From JANQGH01 sp039819285 (GTDB lineage: Bacteria > Pseudomonadota > Alphaproteobacteria > DSM-16000 > Inquilinaceae): a stretch of 7,754 nucleotides of DNA. This document shows, piece by piece, positions 1-5,255 of the stretch. Position 1 is the stretch's first letter; each line of letters begins with the position of its first letter. Made by a program: the position numbers and the translations under genes. The notes under the pieces are model-generated. The model made no database searches and was not told the origin of the DNA. It saw only the letters and a program-made list of their open reading frames with translations. The stretch covers positions 1 through 7,754 of the forward strand of contig JBCBSH010000203.1 of assembly GCA_039819285.1 (NCBI GenBank). The letters run 5' to 3'.

Positions 1-238
1 CATAGTCGGTCGAGGTCACGCGGGCCCAGCGGCGGGCGAAGGCCAGCGTGGCGTTGCCGTTGCCGGCGGCCACGTCCAGCACGGTGGCGTCCGGCGCCAG
101 GTTCAGCCGTTCGGCCAAGGTCTCGCCCACCACTTGCAAGGTCACGCCGATTTTAGCGTAGTCGCCCGACGCCCAGGCGGCGTTCTGCTTGGCTTTAATC
201 GCCGAATAATCCGGGGCGGCGGTCATCGCTGCGGTCAT
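1..238 (-). CDS. Class I SAM-dependent methyltransferase, N-terminal part (cut by window edge)
   Basis: Only the first 79 codons lie in the window; the gene continues past position 1. The N-terminus carries a short helix region (KAKQNAAWASGDYAKIGVTL), then a glycine-rich SAM-binding motif I (VLDVAAGNGNATLAFARR), followed by an acidic strand end (VTSTDY), the usual order in UbiE/Methyltransf_11-type Rossmann methyltransferases. It would transfer a methyl group from SAM to an unknown small substrate in the cytoplasm; the substrate-determining part is not visible. The start at 238 is chosen because AAGGA (complement of 247-251) lies 8 nt upstream. A second in-frame ATG at 226 has no comparable site. 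The gene is divergent from the winged-helix/TPR regulator at 493, which may control it (inference). Confidence 0.88.
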   Translation of the reverse strand, partial: MTAAMTAAPDYSAIKAKQNAAWASGDYAKIGVTLQVVGETLAERLNLAPDATVLDVAAGNGNATLAFARRWARVTSTDY

Positions 239-259
239 TGTCTCTATCCTTGTCTATAG

Positions 260-280
260 CGCCGGTCACTCAATCCGGCG
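260..280. promoter_or_regulatory. Inverted repeat upstream of the methyltransferase gene
   Basis: CGCCGG (260-265) and CCGGCG (275-280) are perfect 6-bp inverted arms around a 9-nt spacer, ending 22 nt before the methyltransferase start at 238. It could be an operator or a 5' UTR hairpin in the minus-strand transcript. GC-rich arms of this length arise by chance fairly often in such DNA, so the call is weak. Confidence 0.25.
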
Positions 281-312
281 GTTCTGGGCCTGTCGGCCCG
301 TCGGTGTCGGTT

Positions 313-337
313 GTCACAGCGCTCGAACCGCGGTGAC
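313..337. promoter_or_regulatory. Imperfect dyad in the divergent promoter region, candidate operator
   Basis: GTCACAGCG (313-321) and CGCGGTGAC (329-337) form an inverted repeat with 8 of 9 positions complementary and a 7-nt centre. The 16-bp spacing between arms suits a protein dimer binding on one DNA face. It lies between the methyltransferase (starts at 238) and the TPR regulator (starts at 493), about where a site controlling both would be expected. No convincing -35/-10 pair was found in 239-492, so its position relative to a promoter is unknown. Binding by the neighbouring regulator is an inference. Confidence 0.35.
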
Positions 338-492
338 GGCAGGGTATGTAGACGCGGCCTTGCCCCACTGCTTGAGGCCAGTCTGGGTTTTTCCGGGGGA
401 TTTCTTGGGGATCGCCACCCAACGGACCCCACCCGGCTGGATCAGCCACCGCACTTGCACTACCCTGACCATTCGAAGGGGCACCCAGCCTG

Positions 493-2043
493 ATGCTGTA
501 CCAATTCGACGAGTTTGAGCTCGATACCGAGCGGTTTGAGCTGCGGCGCGGCGGCAAACCCGCCCATGTCGAACCGCTGGTCTTCGATCTGTTGTGCTTT
601 CTGTCGCAGAACCCCGGCCGCGTGCTGGGCCGCGACGAAATCGTCGACCAGGTCTGGCACGGCCGCATCGTGTCGGACGCCACCATCGCCGGCTGCGTGA
701 AGGCGGCCCGAAAGGCGCTGGGCGACAGCGGCGAACGGCAGACTTACATCCGCACCGTGCGCGGCCGGGGCTTCCAGTTCGCCGGCCAGGTCGATTGTGT
801 CGACGGTTCAGCCACAATTCCCAGCGAAGCACCGCCCACCGCTGCCGAGGCAAGCGCCGATGCAGCCGCCGACGACCTGCCGCCTTCCCTCGCCATCCTG
901 CCGTTCGCGGTAATCGGCGGCGGGGATGCGGAGTTGTCGGCGATCGCCGACGGTCTGGCCGCCAGCCTGACCTCCGTCCTAACCCGCGTTCCCCTGCTGG
1001 CCCTGGCCTCGCGCACGGCAACCGCCGGGCTGGCCAGCCAGCCGATACCCGCCCCAGAGATCCGCCGCCAGCTCGGCGTCGCCTATCTGCTTGAGGGCAG
1101 CGTCCAGGCGATCGGCGATACCATCCAGGCCAACGTCCAACTGATCGAGACGCGGCACGGCTTCCACCTCTGGGCCCAGCAGTTCGAGGTGCCGCGCGAC
1201 CGCGACGCCCAGCCCGCCTTGCTGCGGGCGATCCTCGGCCGGCTGGAACCGCAGCTTGTGCGCGCGATCTACAACGACCAGAGCGGCCCCGACGGCGCGC
1301 TTACCGGCCGGCAGTTGCTGATCAAGTCGGTCGGCATCCTGTCGTTGCAGGGCTGGCACGCCGCCTCGTTCGCCGAGACCACGCGCCTGCTCGCCCGCGC
1401 CCTGGAGCTGGAGCCGGATCTGGCCCTGGCCCACGCCCATCTGGCGCTGACCATGGCGCTGGGCCAGCGCGTCGGCATCGATTGGGGTTCGAAGAACGTC
1501 GTCGAAGAGGCCGAGTGGCACGCGGACCGGGCGCTCGACCTCGACAATATGGACAGCAACGTGCTGGGCGTCGCCGGCTGTTCGCTCGCCGATATCGGCC
1601 AGCCCCTGCGCGCCATCCCGGTCCTGAAAAAGGCCATCGAGGTTAACCCCAACAATGGCCAGGGCTGGTCGGCGTTGGGCTCGGCCTATCTGATCGTCGG
1701 CCAGAACGACGAGGCGGTGCGTCACCTCCAGCGCGGCGTCGATGTCAGCCCGCTGGATAGCCGGTTGGCGATCTGGAACGCACTGTTGGCACTGGCCTAT
1801 TTGCTGGCCGGCGATCCGGAACGGGCCGAGGCTGCCGCGTTGGACGGCTGTCAAAGCAACGACCGCATCTACCTGCCGCGCGTCGTGCTGGCCGCCATCC
1901 ACCTCGCCGGCGGCAACCAGGATGAGGCCGCGCGCCAGCTTCAGGAGTCCTATCGTATCAAGCCCGACCTCAGCCAGGACCAGATCAACCGCCTGGTCGG
2001 CAAGGATCTGGGCGCGGCCTTGGCGGCGCTGCGGGCGGGGTGA
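493..2043 (+). CDS. Winged-helix transcription regulator with TolB-like domain and TPRs (CadC/HilA-type architecture)
   Basis: 516 aa. Residues 1-98 are an OmpR/PhoB-type winged helix (Trans_reg_C): an N-terminal beta hairpin (FDEFELDTERFELRRGG), a recognition-helix region (DATIAGCVKAARKALGD) and the closing wing (YIRTVRGRGFQFAG). Residues 99-130 are an Ala/Pro-rich linker. Residues 131-243 resemble the TolB/FlgO-like domain of such regulators (SLAILPF at 132-138, YLLEGSV near 208-214, HLWAQQFE at 225-232). About five TPR-like helical pairs follow in 291-500 (for example ARALELEPDLALAHAHLAL and AIEVNPNNGQGWSALGSAYL). Unlike CadC there is no hydrophobic segment between DNA-binding and sensor parts, so it should be cytoplasmic. 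No phospho-receiver domain is present; the ligand or partner read by the TPRs is unknown. GAAGGGG at 475-481 lies 11 nt before the ATG, a rather long spacing. It is divergent from the methyltransferase at 1-238, a likely target (inference). Confidence 0.92.
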   Translation: MLYQFDEFELDTERFELRRGGKPAHVEPLVFDLLCFLSQNPGRVLGRDEIVDQVWHGRIVSDATIAGCVKAARKALGDSGERQTYIRTVRGRGFQFAGQVDCVDGSATIPSEAPPTAAEASADAAADDLPPSLAILPFAVIGGGDAELSAIADGLAASLTSVLTRVPLLALASRTATAGLASQPIPAPEIRRQLGVAYLLEGSVQAIGDTIQANVQLIETRHGFHLWAQQFEVPRDRDAQPALLRAILGRLEPQLVRAIYNDQSGPDGALTGRQLLIKSVGILSLQGWHAASFAETTRLLARALELEPDLALAHAHLALTMALGQRVGIDWGSKNVVEEAEWHADRALDLDNMDSNVLGVAGCSLADIGQPLRAIPVLKKAIEVNPNNGQGWSALGSAYLIVGQNDEAVRHLQRGVDVSPLDSRLAIWNALLALAYLLAGDPERAEAAALDGCQSNDRIYLPRVVLAAIHLAGGNQDEAARQLQESYRIKPDLSQDQINRLVGKDLGAALAALRAG

Positions 2044-2150
2044 TCTCGTCGGGTCCTCGCAGGATCGCAGGCGGTCCTCCCTTGCGCGCGCGGAACCCAC
2101 CGGAAGATGATATCCTCAAAGACCGACCGTAAGCTTGGCGAGACCCGGCG

Positions 2151-2528
2151 ATGCAGTACAACGTAGCAACACCCCAAGACTACCTCGACGCCCTTGACGC
2201 GGACTGGCGGCGTGACAGGCTGCAAACGCTGCGCGGCATCATTCTTGATCGCGCGCCAGCCCTCGAAGAAGTCATCAGCCACAAGATGCTAGGCTACCGC
2301 GACAAGCGCGGCGTCGCGTTCCACCTGAACGCCCAAAAGGGCTATGTCAGCCTGTATGTCGGCGACATCGCCAAAATCGACACCGACGGCGCGCTGCTGA
2401 AGGGAATCGATTGCGGCAAGAGTTGCGCCCGGTTCAAGAAGTCCAACCCAATCGACACGGCCAAGATAACGGCCCTTGTCGATCGGGCCGTCGACCTGTG
2501 GCGGCAAGGCGCGGATACCGGCTGTTGA
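2151..2528 (+). CDS. DUF1801 (YdhG-like) protein
   Basis: 125 aa, soluble, no signal peptide. The order of conserved pieces fits DUF1801: an N-terminal helix with YLDALDADWR, then LRGIILDRAPALEEVISHKM, a short strand pair around GVAFHLNAQKGYVSLYVGD, the GIDCGKSCARFKK segment, and a C-terminal helix (ITALVDRAVDLWR). The segment before the C-terminal helix matches the usual GKGTIRF-type turn only loosely, and has two cysteines (CGKSC) where most relatives I recall have none. Family members are small cytoplasmic proteins, some called iron chaperones by distant similarity to frataxin; their role is mostly unproven. The ATG at 2151 begins the recognised domain, but only a weak purine-rich site (GGCGAGA) precedes it. 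It follows the regulator on the same strand after 107 bp and may have its own promoter. Confidence 0.8.
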   Translation: MQYNVATPQDYLDALDADWRRDRLQTLRGIILDRAPALEEVISHKMLGYRDKRGVAFHLNAQKGYVSLYVGDIAKIDTDGALLKGIDCGKSCARFKKSNPIDTAKITALVDRAVDLWRQGADTGC

Positions 2529-2543
2529 CCGGGCGCATTGAGC

Positions 2544-2579
2544 GGCGGCCATCGCTGGCAACACGGGCTGTCGGCCGCC
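2544..2579 (+). terminator. Hairpin after the DUF1801 gene, possible terminator
   Basis: GGCGGCC (2544-2550) and GGCCGCC (2573-2579) are perfect 7-bp inverted arms with a 22-nt loop, located 16 nt after the DUF1801 stop and 28 nt before the next start. There is no T-run after it, so classic intrinsic termination is doubtful. It could equally be chance in GC-rich DNA. Confidence 0.22.
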
Positions 2580-2607
2580 AGGCGCCACCCGTCCAATCGG
2601 GCCGGCT

Positions 2608-2946
2608 ATGAGGCGGGGCCTAGCCATTCTTGCGGCCGCTATCGCCATTCACACGGCCGGCCCACCAGCGGGTGCACAGGAAAGCCAGCTTGGCGAGATC
2701 TTCTTCGACATGCCCTGCCACTCCCTGGTCGGCGCGACGCCGGGGGAAACAAGGCGTTTCGCCCAGACCGCCGTAATGGCCTTTGCCGGCTACATCGCCG
2801 CACGCGTGCCGCAGCCGGTGGCCCGCGAGATGCTGGCGGATTTCGATACGCTGGCCGACGATTTCGACGCCGGATGCGCCGCCGGCGACGCCACCCTGCG
2901 CGAGACCATGGACGCCGTCATCGACCGCTATCTTGAGGGCTCGTGA
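2608..2946 (+). CDS. Small exported protein with a Cys pair, paralogue 1 (HdeA/HdeB-like architecture)
   Basis: 112 aa. A signal peptide is clear: MRRG, a hydrophobic core (LAILAAAIAIHTAG) and an AGA-Q cleavage site near residue 23, so the mature protein of about 89 residues should be periplasmic. The mature part is mostly helical and has exactly two cysteines, C37 in FDMPC and C90 in DAGCAAG, 53 residues apart, suited to one disulfide. Order and spacing (early Cys, AGYI helix, late Cys followed by ATLRETMDAV) recall the HdeA/HdeB acid-chaperone family, but this is a pattern resemblance, not a confident family call. It aligns without gaps to the next gene from the first Cys region to the C-terminus. 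Its stop overlaps the next start (TGATG), so the two are probably translated together. No strong ribosome site precedes the ATG. Confidence 0.75.
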   Translation: MRRGLAILAAAIAIHTAGPPAGAQESQLGEIFFDMPCHSLVGATPGETRRFAQTAVMAFAGYIAARVPQPVAREMLADFDTLADDFDAGCAAGDATLRETMDAVIDRYLEGS

Positions 2947-3314
2947 TGGCAAGCAGCGCGTGGCGACATCGCGCCCGGTTCGCCCTATGCACGATCTGCG
3001 CTGGCCTTATCGCATCCGCCGCCTCCCCGGGGCCGGCACACGCCCAGAGCACCGACTTCGCCCATGTGATCTTCGATATGCCCTGCCGAGATCTGATCGG
3101 CACGACGGAGGAAGACATGGCCGGCCGCAACACCATCATCGCCGCCATCTTCACCGGCTTCATCGTCGGCAGCATGGACGAGGCGGACGCGCGCGCCATG
3201 TTTGACGACCTGTTCAACCGCAGCATGGGTCTGGGCGCCTTTTGCGAGATCGCCGACCGATCGCTTTACGACGCCATGTCGGCGATAGTCGCCGGCCATC
3301 TGGAGGCGCGGTGA
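2946..3314 (+). CDS. Small exported protein with a Cys pair, paralogue 2
   Basis: 122 aa from ATG at 2946. A GTG at 2943 is also in frame, but GAGGG at 2935-2939 is 6 nt from the ATG and only 3 nt from the GTG, and the ATG shares one base with the previous stop (TGATG), a normal coupling geometry. The signal peptide has a basic start (SSAWRHRAR), a hydrophobic core (FALCTICAGLIASAAS) and an AHA-Q cleavage site near residue 33. The mature part repeats paralogue 1: FDMPC, a central FTGFIVG helix, a second Cys in GAFCEIAD and a closing LYDAMSAIV. The two mature cysteines are again 53 residues apart. By eye, 23 of 82 ungapped aligned positions are identical to paralogue 1. It is likely periplasmic; an HdeA/HdeB-like role is speculative. 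Its stop TGA (3312-3314) overlaps the start of a possible 19-codon ORF. Confidence 0.78.
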   Translation: MASSAWRHRARFALCTICAGLIASAASPGPAHAQSTDFAHVIFDMPCRDLIGTTEEDMAGRNTIIAAIFTGFIVGSMDEADARAMFDDLFNRSMGLGAFCEIADRSLYDAMSAIVAGHLEAR

Positions 3315-3371
3315 TGGGGCACGATAGCGGCCGCGGCCACACCGCACGCGCGGCCGAGACTGTCGCCCCAT
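3314..3371 (+). promoter_or_regulatory. Long interrupted hairpin filling the gap and covering the GNAT start codon
   Basis: Three stacked stems can form in the transcript: 3314-3320 with 3365-3371 (ATGGGGC/GCCCCAT, 7 bp), 3323-3327 with 3360-3364 (GATAG/CTGTC, 5 bp including one G-U), and 3328-3335 with 3349-3356 (CGGCCGCG/CGCGGCCG, 8 bp). Two small bulges (AC at 3321-3322, AGA at 3357-3359) separate them, and the loop is 13 nt. That is about 20 bp, reaching from the upstream stop to the first two bases of the GNAT ATG. With no T-run it is a poor intrinsic terminator. It would hide the GNAT start unless opened, for example by ribosomes on the 19-codon ORF. Confidence 0.6.
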
Positions 3372-3373
3372 GA
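3314..3373 (+). CDS. Possible 19-codon leader ORF linking the exported paralogue to the GNAT gene
   Basis: The frame reads MGHDSGRGHTARAAETVAP and then TGA at 3371-3373. Its ATG shares one base with the stop of the upstream gene (TGATG, 3312-3316), and its stop overlaps the GNAT start by four bases (ATGA, 3370-3373). GGAGG at 3302-3306, inside the last codons of the upstream gene, lies 7 nt before this ATG, a near-ideal ribosome site, while the GNAT ATG has none. The peptide resembles nothing I know and has no hydrophobic core. If translated, it would carry ribosomes through the hairpin at 3314-3371 and deliver them to the GNAT start. The weak point is that a 60-nt open frame in GC-rich DNA can occur by chance; GGAGG may simply encode Leu-Glu-Ala. 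Confidence 0.38.
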   Translation: MGHDSGRGHTARAAETVAP

Positions 3374-3876
3374 TCATCCGGGCCGAGGCGGAGGCTGACC
3401 ACGGACAGATCCGCGACCTGACCAGGACGGCGTTCGCGCCCATGCCGTACGCCAGCGGGTCAGAGGCGGCCATCATTGACGGATTGCGTACTGCCGATGC
3501 CCTGACGGTGTCTCTGGTCGCCACCGACGCCAGCCAGATCGTCGGTCATGTCGCCTTTTCTCCGGTGACGATCGCCGGTGAAAACGTCCGCTGGTATGGC
3601 CTGGGGCCCGTATCGGTCTGGCCCGATCGCCAGCGTGCCGGCATCGGCCAAGCCTTGATCCGCGAAGGTCTCAGCCAGTTGCGGCACCTCGATGCCGCCG
3701 GCTGCGTGGTCCTTGGCGACCCTGCTTACTATGCGCGCTTTGGTTTTGCGGCAGACCCAGCCCTCACCTACGCCGGCGCCCCGTCACGCTACTTTCAATG
3801 CCTCTCATTCCGGCCGCCGCCGCCAAGGGGCGAGGTCCGGTTCCATCCCGCGTTCGATATCGAGACGACCCCTTAG
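3370..3876 (+). CDS. GNAT-family N-acetyltransferase (YhbS-like)
   Basis: 168 aa, a normal size for a single GNAT domain. The start MIIRAEAEADHGQIRDL is the usual first strand and helix. Acetyl-CoA binding motif A is at 77-96 (GLGPVSVWPDRQRAGIGQAL), with the pyrophosphate loop QRAGIG at 88-93. The motif-B region holds GDPAYYARFGF at 116-126, the signature of the YhbS-type branch, and the C-terminus (GEVRFHPAF) also fits that branch. It would move an acetyl group from acetyl-CoA to an amine; the substrate cannot be read from the sequence. The ATG at 3370 is kept because MIIR is the normal family start, although no ribosome site is near and the codon lies in a hairpin. It is convergent with the SABATH gene, 40 bp between stops. 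Confidence 0.9.
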   Translation: MIIRAEAEADHGQIRDLTRTAFAPMPYASGSEAAIIDGLRTADALTVSLVATDASQIVGHVAFSPVTIAGENVRWYGLGPVSVWPDRQRAGIGQALIREGLSQLRHLDAAGCVVLGDPAYYARFGFAADPALTYAGAPSRYFQCLSFRPPPPRGEVRFHPAFDIETTP

Positions 3877-3877
3877 T

Positions 3878-3894
3878 CGCTTGGCAAGCAAGCG
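3878..3894. terminator. Small hairpin between convergent genes, possible two-way terminator
   Basis: CGCTTG (3878-3883) and CAAGCG (3889-3894) form a perfect 6-bp stem with a 5-nt loop, one base after the GNAT stop and 22 bp beyond the SABATH stop. The place suits a shared terminator, but neither strand has a T-run behind it. A second inverted repeat (CGCCGGC at 3906-3912, GCCGGCG at 3922-3928) brackets the SABATH stop codon and could act with it. Confidence 0.33.
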
Positions 3895-3916
3895 CCCGTG
3901 ATGCCCGCCGGCTCGA

Positions 3917-5044
3917 TCACCGCCGGCGCAGCACCAGTGTGACAATCTGATGTTCAAACCCGTGGGCGTGGGGCTCGGCGGTGAACAGGGCGTGCAGCCG
4001 GCCGAAGAAATCGTCGGCAAGGCGGGCGGCGTCTTCGGCGCTGGCGGTCGAACCCTCGAACAGCCCTTGGACCAGGGTGGACTCGGCGAACGCGCGCACG
4101 AAACCGGCGTAGGCGTCGGCATAGGCCTTCACGTCCCCGGTCCTGGCCAGCGCCTCCTCAGTCGGCATTGGCAACAGATCATTGCTCACCTCAACGATCT
4201 CAAATGCCTGCCGCAAGTCCGCCTCCCCCTCCAACGGGCGGCGCGCCTCGTCCGACTGGCGGAAATAGACGGGAAAGACGAAGTCGTTCAGCAGGCCGGC
4301 GTCGATGCGCCCCTCGTCGGCGAGCCCGGAAGCGACCCGCCAAAGCGCGCGATAGAGCTTCCGCCCGCCGGCGCACACACCGCTGGGGTCGTCCGCGTCC
4401 GGCACCGCGCCCAGCCCATCGACCACCAGCCAACCGCCCGGCCTCAGTTCGTCGGCGCGCCGGCGGAGGAATGTCGTCCAATCGCGGTCAGCCATCGCGG
4501 CGACCTCACCACGTGCCGGTTCCGGCAGGTCGCAGAAGAAAAGGCTGCCGGGCGAGGCGATCCGAACCTGACCGGACAGCCAATGGGAAGCGCCGAAGGA
4601 CAGGCCCAAATCGACGCTGCCGGCGCCGGCGACGGTCCCAAAGAAGCTGCCGGCCGTGGCCTCCACCCTAAGGTTGGGCATGTCGTTCAGATAGCCGCCA
4701 GGACCGGCGATGTTGGCGAACAACCCGTTCCAGTCATTGCCGATCAGGTCGTTGTGCACAGTCACGATTGACTGGTCGGCCGGCACGCCGGCGTCCCGTT
4801 CGCGCAACGCGTTCAGCACGGTGTGAAAGGCCACCATGGAGGTCCGCCCCGGCCCGCAGCCATAGTCCAGGATGCGCAGCTCCAGCCCGGTGAGGTCCAG
4901 ACGGGCCACCACGTCGCGCAGCCGTGCCTCCTGCTGCCTGATCCCTTCACGCTGCCCTTCGGAATGGTGGTCGTAATAGCCCTCGCCGCCCATGCCGGCC
5001 GTGGCCTGCGCGCCCGATCCATCGATCTGTTTCCTTTGGCTCAT
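3917..5044 (-). CDS. SABATH-family carboxyl methyltransferase (Methyltransf_7)
   Basis: 375 aa, full length for this family (plant members about 360-380). The SABATH landmarks appear in order: Y24-x3-S28-x2-Q31 (YDHHSEGQ), the SAM-binding loop LDYGCGPGRTS at 59-69, NDLIGNDWNGLF at 98-109 (plant NDLPGNDFN), SFFG at 133-136, and SHWLS at 153-157 (plant HWLS). In plant salicylate methyltransferase the Gln and Trp equivalent to Q31 and W155 hold the substrate carboxylate, so the enzyme probably makes a methyl ester of a small carboxylic acid with SAM; which acid is unknown. No signal peptide, so cytoplasmic. The frame is open to an ATG at 5128, but the start at 5044 is preferred: AAGGGGGG (complement of 5055-5062) precedes it by 10 nt and the extra 28 residues match nothing. 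It is divergent from the AraC regulator, its likely controller (inference). Confidence 0.9.
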   Translation of the reverse strand: MSQRKQIDGSGAQATAGMGGEGYYDHHSEGQREGIRQQEARLRDVVARLDLTGLELRILDYGCGPGRTSMVAFHTVLNALRERDAGVPADQSIVTVHNDLIGNDWNGLFANIAGPGGYLNDMPNLRVEATAGSFFGTVAGAGSVDLGLSFGASHWLSGQVRIASPGSLFFCDLPEPARGEVAAMADRDWTTFLRRRADELRPGGWLVVDGLGAVPDADDPSGVCAGGRKLYRALWRVASGLADEGRIDAGLLNDFVFPVYFRQSDEARRPLEGEADLRQAFEIVEVSNDLLPMPTEEALARTGDVKAYADAYAGFVRAFAESTLVQGLFEGSTASAEDAARLADDFFGRLHALFTAEPHAHGFEHQIVTLVLRRR

Positions 5045-5071
5045 GACAGCGCCGCCCCCCTTGATCCCGCT

Positions 5072-5117
5072 AACGGTCCTCTCAGAGAAAATGAACGGTA
5101 GCACGACCGGAAACGGT
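5072..5117. promoter_or_regulatory. Three AACGGT direct repeats about two helical turns apart, candidate AraC operator
   Basis: AACGGT occurs at 5072-5077, 5094-5099 and 5112-5117, at steps of 22 and 18 bp, 28 to 73 bp before the SABATH start. AraC-family proteins commonly bind direct repeats about 21 bp apart, and an AraC gene starts at 5256 on the other side. Six bases is short for a full half-site and the second step is 18, so this is only a candidate. Confidence 0.35.
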
Positions 5118-5119
5118 CG
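5104..5119. promoter_or_regulatory. Perfect inverted repeat with GAAA centre
   Basis: CGACCG (5104-5109) and CGGTCG (5114-5119) are perfect arms around GAAA. As plus-strand RNA this would be a compact GNRA-tetraloop hairpin; as DNA it is a 16-bp dyad, and its right arm contains most of the third AACGGT copy. It lies in the divergent region between the SABATH and AraC genes and may be part of an operator. Confidence 0.38.
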
Positions 5120-5211
5120 GCCGCCCAAACCGGAACGACCTCCGCAACCGCCGTATTGGGTCTACCACCCGCCTGCTGGTCATAGGGACGACGGCATGCA
5201 ACGTTGCCCCG

Positions 5212-5223
5212 TGCGTCGACGCA
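5212..5223. promoter_or_regulatory. 12-bp perfect palindrome upstream of the AraC gene
   Basis: TGCGTCGACGCA is perfectly self-complementary and lies 32 bp before the chosen AraC start. It could be a dimer-binding site, perhaps for autoregulation. If the AraC gene begins at 5196 instead, this stretch is coding. Confidence 0.28.
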
Positions 5224-5255
5224 GTGCATGCTCATCGGATGATGTCGGTCGCGCC

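Noticed and set aside
2051..2066. Small hairpin (GGTCCT/AGGATC) just after the regulator stop
   Set aside because: Only 6 pairs with one G-U, a 3-nt loop and no T-run; a competing pairing with a nearby GGTCCT is equally good, so it does not support a terminator call.
979..2100. Long open frame (373 codons) on the minus strand across the TPR regulator
   Set aside because: It is antisense to a gene with clear domains, has a low-complexity Gln/Arg/Ala/Gly composition without motifs, and is typical of shadow frames in GC-rich DNA.
3950..4771. Open frame of 273 codons on the plus strand inside the SABATH gene
   Set aside because: Antisense to an unmistakable SABATH coding sequence; no recognisable domain and no ribosome site.
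5045..5128. 28-residue N-terminal extension of the SABATH protein
   Set aside because: The extension matches nothing in the family, and an AAGGGGGG ribosome site precedes the internal ATG at 5044.
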